A DNA stretch of 33,726 nucleotides, from NCBI RefSeq assembly GCF_000376265.1, contig NZ_AQWU01000050.1, positions 1 to 33,726 on the forward strand, written 5' to 3'. Made by a program: the position numbers and the translations under genes. Positions 29,471 through 33,726 of the stretch are shown here, one piece after another; positions within the stretch are counted from its first letter, which is position 1; the number at the start of each line of letters is the position of its first letter. Source of the DNA: Thermus igniterrae ATCC 700962 (GTDB lineage Bacteria > Deinococcota > Deinococci > Deinococcales > Thermaceae). A model generated the notes under the pieces. That model did no database searches and was not told the origin of the DNA. It saw only the letters and a list, made by a program, of their open reading frames with translations.

Positions 29471-29878
29471 ATGCTGGAGCGCCTAGACCGCCTGGAAACC
29501 CTGCGCAAGCTGAAAGAACTTCAAGAGCGCATCGCCGAGCTGGCCTACCAGCTCACCGGCGAGGAGCCCGCCGCCTGGAGCCCCCGGGTGGACCTCCTGG
29601 AGGACGAGGAGCACTACGTGCTCCTGGTGGACCTTCCTGGGGTGCGCCCCGAGGACCTGGAGCTTCTGGAGGAAGGTAGCCGCATCACCCTGGCGGGGGT
29701 GCGCCACCCCCTGCCCGGCACCTACCTGCTGGAGGAGCGGCCCATGGGTACCTTCCGCCGCACCCTGGACCTGCCCGGGCCCATTGAGGAGGGCACGGCC
29801 CAGGCCAGCCTGCGCCAGGGGGTGCTGGAGGTGCGCTTCAAGAAGCGCAAAGGAGCGGCCCTACCCCTCGGTCAGTAG
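29471..29878 (+). CDS. small heat-shock protein, Hsp20/alpha-crystallin type
   Basis: 135 residues from ATG 29471. Small heat-shock proteins hold unfolding proteins as large oligomers without using ATP. After about 35 charged helical residues comes the alpha-crystallin domain: [38 protein letters not shown], then [11 protein letters not shown] and the diagnostic GVLEVRF near the end. The C-terminus is short, without a clear I-x-I/V motif, which may limit oligomer size. The gene is leaderless and shares its -10 element with miaA. The stop overlaps the tdk stop region by seven bases. Confidence 0.9.
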   Translation: MLERLDRLETLRKLKELQERIAELAYQLTGEEPAAWSPRVDLLEDEEHYVLLVDLPGVRPEDLELLEEGSRITLAGVRHPLPGTYLLEERPMGTFRRTLDLPGPIEEGTAQASLRQGVLEVRFKKRKGAALPLGQ

Positions 29879-30450
29879 GCCACCTGGTGGCAGGCCCGGC
29901 ACCGGGGCTCGTAGTGTTCCTGGGCCCCCACCAGGATCACCGGGTCGGAGTAGCGGGCGGGCCGGCCATTTACCAGGCGCTGGGTGCGGGTGGCGGGGGC
30001 CCCGCACCGGGGGCAGATGGCGGTGAGCTTCTCCACGAACTCGGCCCGGGCCAGAAGCTCGGGCATCAGCCCAAAAGGCTCCCCCCGGAAGTCTAAGTCC
30101 AGCCCGGCCAGGATCACCCGCACCCCTTCCTGGGCCAGCCGCTCCACCAGGGGCAGAAGCCCCCGGTCCAGGAACTGGACCTCGTCCACCGCCACCACCT
30201 CGGGCCTGGGGGAAAGGTAGGCCTCCATTTCCTGGGCGCTGGCCACGGGGATGGCCTCCACTCGCTCCCCGTCGTGGCTCACCACCTGGCTTTCGTGGTA
30301 GCGGGTGTCCAGCCGGGGCTTGAAGACCCGCACCCGCTGCCGGGCGATTAGGGCCCGCTTTACCCGGCGGATGAGTTCCTCGCTCTTGCCCGAGAACATG
30401 GGCCCGGCTATAACCTCAATCCAACCCTGGCGGTGCAGTACCGGAGGCAT
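29872..30450 (-). CDS. tdk: thymidine kinase, type II
   Basis: 192 residues from ATG 30450. It phosphorylates thymidine (and deoxyuridine) in salvage. The P-loop is GPMFSGKS (16-23), the Walker B-like motif is VDEVQFLD, and the lasso/zinc domain has CPRCG and a C-terminal CRACH pair, as in tetrameric type II enzymes. A TAGAAT box lies ten bases before the ATG. It converges with hsp20 and diverges from the regulator gene. Confidence 0.96.
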   Translation of the reverse strand: MPPVLHRQGWIEVIAGPMFSGKSEELIRRVKRALIARQRVRVFKPRLDTRYHESQVVSHDGERVEAIPVASAQEMEAYLSPRPEVVAVDEVQFLDRGLLPLVERLAQEGVRVILAGLDLDFRGEPFGLMPELLARAEFVEKLTAICPRCGAPATRTQRLVNGRPARYSDPVILVGAQEHYEPRCRACHQVAY

Positions 30451-30460
30451 CCTGGCCCAG

Positions 30461-30466
30461 ATTCTA
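30461..30466 (-). promoter_or_regulatory. -10 box of tdk
   Basis: TAGAAT on the minus strand (30466-30461), ten bases before the ATG, giving a leader of a few bases at most. No -35 match. Confidence 0.4.
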
Positions 30467-30479
30467 CCTGGGCATACGG

Positions 30480-30485
30480 TATACT
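30480..30485 (+). promoter_or_regulatory. -10 box of the TPR/SARP-like regulator gene
   Basis: TATACT ends nine bases before ATG 30495, and no Shine-Dalgarno is present. It lies in GTATAC, a perfect six-base palindrome, in the 44-nt gap shared with tdk. Confidence 0.45.
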
Positions 30486-30494
30486 TTCTCCAAA

Positions 30495-32009
30495 ATGGGG
30501 GCCTTGGACCGGGTTCGGAGGATGTTGGAGGAAGGTGCGGATGGGGAGGCCTTGGCCTTTCTTCACCACCTCTCCCCCGCCACGCCCCAAGAGGAGGCGG
30601 AGGCCTTGGCCCTGAAGGGCTTCCTCCTGGCCCGCCAGGGGGACCTGGAGGGCTACCGCACCCTGGCCCTGGAGGCCGCCCAAAGGGCGCAAACCCCCCT
30701 CACCCTCTATCACCTGGGCTTGGCCCTGCCCCCGGGAGAAGGGGTTGTGATTCTGCAGGAGGCCCTCCGTCGTTTCCGGGGGAACCCGGAAGAGGAGGCC
30801 CGGCTCCATCTGGCCTTGATGGTGGCCTTTGAGAGGCTGGGCCGAGAAGGGGCCCTGGCCCATGCCGCTCTGGCTCATGCCCGCTGGTCCACCCCCTGGA
30901 CCCATCTGCACCACCTCCGCCTGGAGCTTCTCTTCGGCGACATGCCCTTGGAAGAGATCCTGGCAGGGGCGGAAGGCTACAGCCTGCACCCCTGGCGCGG
31001 GGTGCGCCTGGTGGCTGGCTGGACGCTCCTGGTGGCCCACCTGATGAGGGGGAGGAAGGAGCAGGCCGCTAGCATCATGAAAGGCCTTCTCCCCAGCCTA
31101 GGTGGCGGCGCATACGGCAGCTTCCTTGCCGAAGGCACCCTGGCCCTTTTGGGTGAGCCCGAACTTCGCCTCCTCCAGGAGGGGGCCAGGCTCTACACCT
31201 CGGAGGCAGACCGGGGGTATCTGGCCCTAAGCCGGGGTCTTGCCCAGTGGGAGGGTGCCCCGGAAGAGGCGGTTTCCCACCTCCAGGAGGCCTACCTGCT
31301 CTTGGGCGACGGCCCTGAGGTGGACCGCATCCGAGCCCTATTGGCAGCAAGTTACCTGGCTTGGCTCCGGGGTATACCCCTTCCCGAAGAACTTCAGGCC
31401 CTAGCCTGGGCCCTGCGTCCAGAAGCCCGGGCCCTCTACTTGGGTCCCCTAACTCTGGAAAGGGGCGAGTTCAGGGCCCTGGGGAAGCCCCAGCTTGGGG
31501 GAGTGCCCCTACCCCTCAGGCAGGCGGAGCTTTTGACCCTGCTCCTCCTGCGCCCGAAGGGTTGGCCAGGGGAGGCGCTAGCCCGGGCCCTTTACGGGGA
31601 GGAAAACGCCGCGGCCTTGCGCATGGAGGTCCACCGTCTCCGGGAGCGGGGCCTTGCCATCGCCAGCAAGCCCTACCGCCTTCTCACCCCGCTAAGGGCT
31701 GATTTTCTGGAAATGCGTCAGAGCTTGAAGCAAGGGAACCTAGCCAAGGCCCTTCTCCTGTATCGGGGCCCCCTTCTGCCCCAAAGCCAGGTTCCGATCA
31801 TCGAAGAGCTTCGGTGGAAGCTAGAGGAAGGCCTCAGAAGGCAAGTACTGGCCTCGAGGAACCCCCTCCTTTTGAGCCGGCTGACCGAATCCTTAGCGGA
31901 TGACCTCGAGGTCTGGGAGGCCTACCTGGCCCACCTTTCCACCGATGACCCCAGGCACCCAGGAGTCCTGGCGCGGGTGGAACGGCTGAAGCGGGAGTTC
32001 GGGGTCTAG
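30495..32009 (+). CDS. TPR-containing transcriptional regulator, SARP/BTAD-like
   Basis: 504 residues from ATG 30495. About 330 N-terminal residues are helical repeats of TPR character ([36 protein letters not shown]-like units). A winged helix-turn-helix region follows at about 340-400 ([20 protein letters not shown], then [14 protein letters not shown] and SKPYRLL), which strongly recalls the C-terminal DNA-binding part of actinobacterial GAF/SARP-type regulators. A final BTAD-like helical part ends the protein. A role in DNA binding controlled by a peptide or protein partner is inferred. Composition is slightly less G+C-rich than the core genes. It is the last intact gene before the radical SAM locus and may control it. 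Confidence 0.7.
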   Translation: MGALDRVRRMLEEGADGEALAFLHHLSPATPQEEAEALALKGFLLARQGDLEGYRTLALEAAQRAQTPLTLYHLGLALPPGEGVVILQEALRRFRGNPEEEARLHLALMVAFERLGREGALAHAALAHARWSTPWTHLHHLRLELLFGDMPLEEILAGAEGYSLHPWRGVRLVAGWTLLVAHLMRGRKEQAASIMKGLLPSLGGGAYGSFLAEGTLALLGEPELRLLQEGARLYTSEADRGYLALSRGLAQWEGAPEEAVSHLQEAYLLLGDGPEVDRIRALLAASYLAWLRGIPLPEELQALAWALRPEARALYLGPLTLERGEFRALGKPQLGGVPLPLRQAELLTLLLLRPKGWPGEALARALYGEENAAALRMEVHRLRERGLAIASKPYRLLTPLRADFLEMRQSLKQGNLAKALLLYRGPLLPQSQVPIIEELRWKLEEGLRRQVLASRNPLLLSRLTESLADDLEVWEAYLAHLSTDDPRHPGVLARVERLKREFGV

Positions 32010-32245
32010 TGGCCTGGAGGCATGCATTCGGAACGAAAACACCCAGGGACCCAGGGCACATTACCTGAAAGCACGAGCAGGCTCAACTGCACTGCAATCA
32101 GAAACAACCAAGCCTTTCCACCCATATGGGAGCACCTCTCCCTTGACCTCGAGGCTAACCAACCGAACGTAACTGAAAAAGCCAATACATAACCGGCAAG
32201 CCTAGCAGCTTCGTTACCCTTTTTCGTTAAACTCAAGGCAGCCAT
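32006..32245 (-). CDS. possible small membrane protein (uncertain)
   Basis: 79 residues from an ATG at 32245. Two hydrophobic stretches (AGYVLAFSVTFGWLA and AWLFLIAVQLSLLVL) are separated by a basic loop (SRSRERC). In favour: the stop shares CTAG 32006-32009 with the regulator stop, exactly as at two secure convergent pairs in this window, and the amino-acid composition looks natural. Against: the ATG overlaps the start codon of the divergent radical SAM gene by two bases, no ribosome-binding site or good -10 box is seen, and the other strand has a competing frame. Confidence 0.3.
   Translation of the reverse strand: MAALSLTKKGNEAARLAGYVLAFSVTFGWLASRSRERCSHMGGKAWLFLIAVQLSLLVLSGNVPWVPGCFRSECMPPGH
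32022..32192 (+). CDS. possible 56-residue peptide upstream of the radical SAM gene (uncertain)
   Basis: An open frame from ATG 32022 to TAA 32190-32192. The product is hydrophilic, with one Cys (SRLNCTAIRN) and many Asn, Thr, Pro and Glu. The position, between a regulator and a radical SAM/SPASM gene on the same strand, is where a modified-peptide precursor would be expected. The CCTCGAGG at 32147 reads as Asp-Leu-Glu-Ala in this frame, like most copies in real genes. Against: the GGAGG lies only one base before the ATG, and no leader or repeated core motif is recognisable. It is mutually exclusive with the opposite frame in practice. Confidence 0.22.
   Translation: MHSERKHPGTQGTLPESTSRLNCTAIRNNQAFPPIWEHLSLDLEANQPNVTEKANT
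32228..32233 (+). promoter_or_regulatory. possible -10 box of the radical SAM gene
   Basis: TAAACT lies ten bases before ATG 32244, with a weak AAGG ribosome-binding site in between. The surrounding 60 bases are A/T-rich for this genome. Confidence 0.35.
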
Positions 32246-33571
32246 GCTAGAGCTAAGGGTTGTATCACCAGATCCAGCTCCCCAAAGATACAAACCCAGC
32301 CGCTTCAACCACTTTCACACCCTCCCTTCGGGTGAGAGGCTAGCCTACAACTCGCTGTCCAACGCCCTCGCTGTGCTGGACCAGGGAGGAATCGCCCGCT
32401 ACCAGTACCTGGCTGGAGGGAACCCACCCGACGAAAACAACCCTATTGATCAGGGGCTCATAGAAGGCTTCTTTGTTGTGCCAGAGAGCTTTGACGAGAT
32501 AAGCTATCTAAAGGTGCTCCACCTTAAGAGGCGCTTTGACAACACCGAGTGGAGCCTGACCATTGCTCCCACCATTGCTTGTAACTTTGCCTGCGACTAC
32601 TGCTTTCAAAGACACCACCATGGAAAGATGGCGCCTGCCGTCCAACAGAAGCTCGTAGACCTTTTCAATGCAAAGGCATCCGCAGGGTTAAAGCGCTTCA
32701 GCGTCACCTGGTATGGAGGCGAACCCACCTTGGCGTGGGACGTGATCCAGAACCTATCGGAAGCTTTCCTAAAAATCTCAGATGAAAAGGGTGTGGACTA
32801 CCAGGCCACCATCGTCACAAATGGGTACCTGATAGACGAGAAAAAGGTGGCCGACATGGTGCGGTGGCGTATCCGCTTGGCACAGATCACCCTAGACGGC
32901 GATGAGGCCAGCCATGACCAGCGTAGAATCCTCCATTCCGGAAAGGGCACCTTTTCGCAGATCCTGCATAATCTTCAACTTTTCAGGGATACGCCCATCT
33001 TTGTCCATATCCGGGTTAACGTAGACAACCGGAACAAGGAAGAAGTCTATGCTCTTCTGGACAGAATGACCCAGGAGGGCCTAGCTAAGGTGGAAAACTA
33101 AAGGTTTATTTCGCTCCCGTCACAGCCACCACCGAACCCAGCCACGGTGTGAAGAACTTTTGCTTCAGTCGTCAAGACTTTGCCCGCATGGAAACGGAGT
33201 TCTACCAGTATGCAGAGAAGCTTGGGCTTGCTACAGTACCCTATCCAGCACCTAACTTAAGCGGTTGTGTGGCTACTTTACCTGAAGGTTTCGTGGTAGA
33301 ACCCGACGGCACCTTGCAAAAGTGCTGGAATACCGTGGGACAACCGGAGTTTGCCGTAGGCAACATCCTAGAATACGAAGCAGAAAGGTGGCTCCAAAAC
33401 CCTGGTTATCAACGGTGGATGGACTGGTCCCCTTTCTCTAGGGAGCTTGCTTGTTCTAAGTGCACATGGTTACCCGTATGCATGGGAGGCTGTCCTCTCA
33501 AAGTGGTCTATCCTGAAGTTATGCCTGACGGCAAGCTGGAACTTGAGTGCACTACGTTTAAGTGGAACTGG
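32244..33571 (+). pseudogene. radical SAM/SPASM protein, frameshifted and cut by an IS
   Basis: The first frame (32244-33101, 285 residues) has an N-terminal part of the peptide-maturase type (SRFNHFHTLPSGERLAYNS) and the radical SAM cluster motif CNFACDYC (Cys113, Cys117, Cys120; C-x3-C-x2-C). WYGGEPTL and ATIVTNGYLI follow. The sequence continues in another frame from about 33098 (KVYFAPVTATTEP). That part carries a C-terminal SPASM domain (KCWNT, CSKCTWLPVCMGGCPL, ECTTFKWN), which binds extra iron-sulfur clusters. One missing base, most simply in the AAAA run at 33094-33097, explains the break. The host reading ends at Trp 33569-33571; 20 IS-encoded residues and a stop follow. Base composition is near 50% G+C. 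Such enzymes usually modify a small peptide; the substrate is not identified. Confidence 0.85.
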
Positions 33572-33726
33572 ACCCCCTTTTCGGATATTCACCTGCGTAC
33601 TCACCTCACGCCACCGCCCGCAACACCCGGGTGATGGGCAGACCCGCCTGCCCAAGAAGCTGGGCCACCACGCTCCAGGCCATCACCCAAGCTTCCACTT
33701 GCAGGGCCACCGCCTTCAGCCCCCGT
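33572..33726 (-). mobile_element. 3' end of an insertion sequence, right copy
   Basis: These 155 bases are the exact reverse complement of 101-255, running out of the right edge. The element terminus (ACCCCCTTTTCGGAT read on the plus strand) is joined directly to the radical SAM coding sequence. Both copies point their transposase 3' ends into the window. Confidence 0.85.
33606..33726 (-). CDS. transposase, C-terminal fragment (cut by the window edge)
   Basis: About 40 residues ending at TGA (33608-33606). It is the same C-terminus as the left copy (LKAVALQVEAWVMAWSVV, then QLLGQAGLPITRVLRAVA). The catalytic Glu region lies beyond the window edge. No difference from the left copy is seen over the shared bases. 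Confidence 0.7.
   Translation of the reverse strand, partial: RGLKAVALQVEAWVMAWSVVAQLLGQAGLPITRVLRAVA

Overview
The window looks like a draft piece of a Thermus chromosome. Base composition is about two-thirds G+C or higher. The proteins closely resemble what I remember of Thermus thermophilus TrmI, PanD, ClpP and GatA. Many genes start with GTG, and many have a TAnnnT -10 box only 6-10 nt before the start codon, the leaderless arrangement common in Deinococcus-Thermus. About 95% of the window is compact housekeeping sequence, and no gene-free stretch is longer than about 240 bases.

Layout. Bases 1-255 are the 3' end of an insertion sequence (IS). Next come a secreted-looking beta-propeller protein (+), metH (-), a nicotinate phosphoribosyltransferase gene (+), and a minus-strand proteostasis unit read as tRNA-His, tRNA-Leu, tig, clpP, clpX. 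A small rhodanese (-) and carB (+) diverge from a shared region. carB is followed by a PII-like c-di-AMP-receptor-type gene, trmI, rqcH, panD, a UbiA-type prenyltransferase (probably menaquinone pathway) and a TIGR01440-type gene. Then come a class V aminotransferase (-), an unknown protein (+), mscL (-), a MalK/UgpC-type ABC ATPase (+), the cluster udk, DUF5693 and csaB (+), and the minus-strand set miaA, gatA, DEDDh exonuclease and an unknown 357-residue protein. Hsp20 (+) and tdk (-) follow.

The right end is different. A TPR/SARP-like regulator (+) is followed by a lower-GC island with a radical SAM/SPASM gene of the peptide-maturase type. That gene carries a one-base frameshift, and an inverted copy of the same IS cuts off its C-terminus at 33572. 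The 234-nt gap between regulator and radical SAM gene has a small reading frame on each strand, and one of them could be a peptide substrate or a small membrane protein. This is the best candidate for an unusual system, but it is damaged here.

Two genome-style patterns stand out. First, 26 of the 28 TCGA tetranucleotides I found by eye lie inside the octamer palindrome CCTCGAGG. TCGA otherwise looks strongly depleted, so this resembles a highly iterated palindrome combined with avoidance of TaqI-type sites. Second, every one of the six well-supported convergent gene pairs overlaps at its 3' ends, two of them by a shared CTAG that is the TAG stop on both strands. Divergent pairs are also very tight, and hsp20 and miaA appear to share one near-palindromic -10 element.
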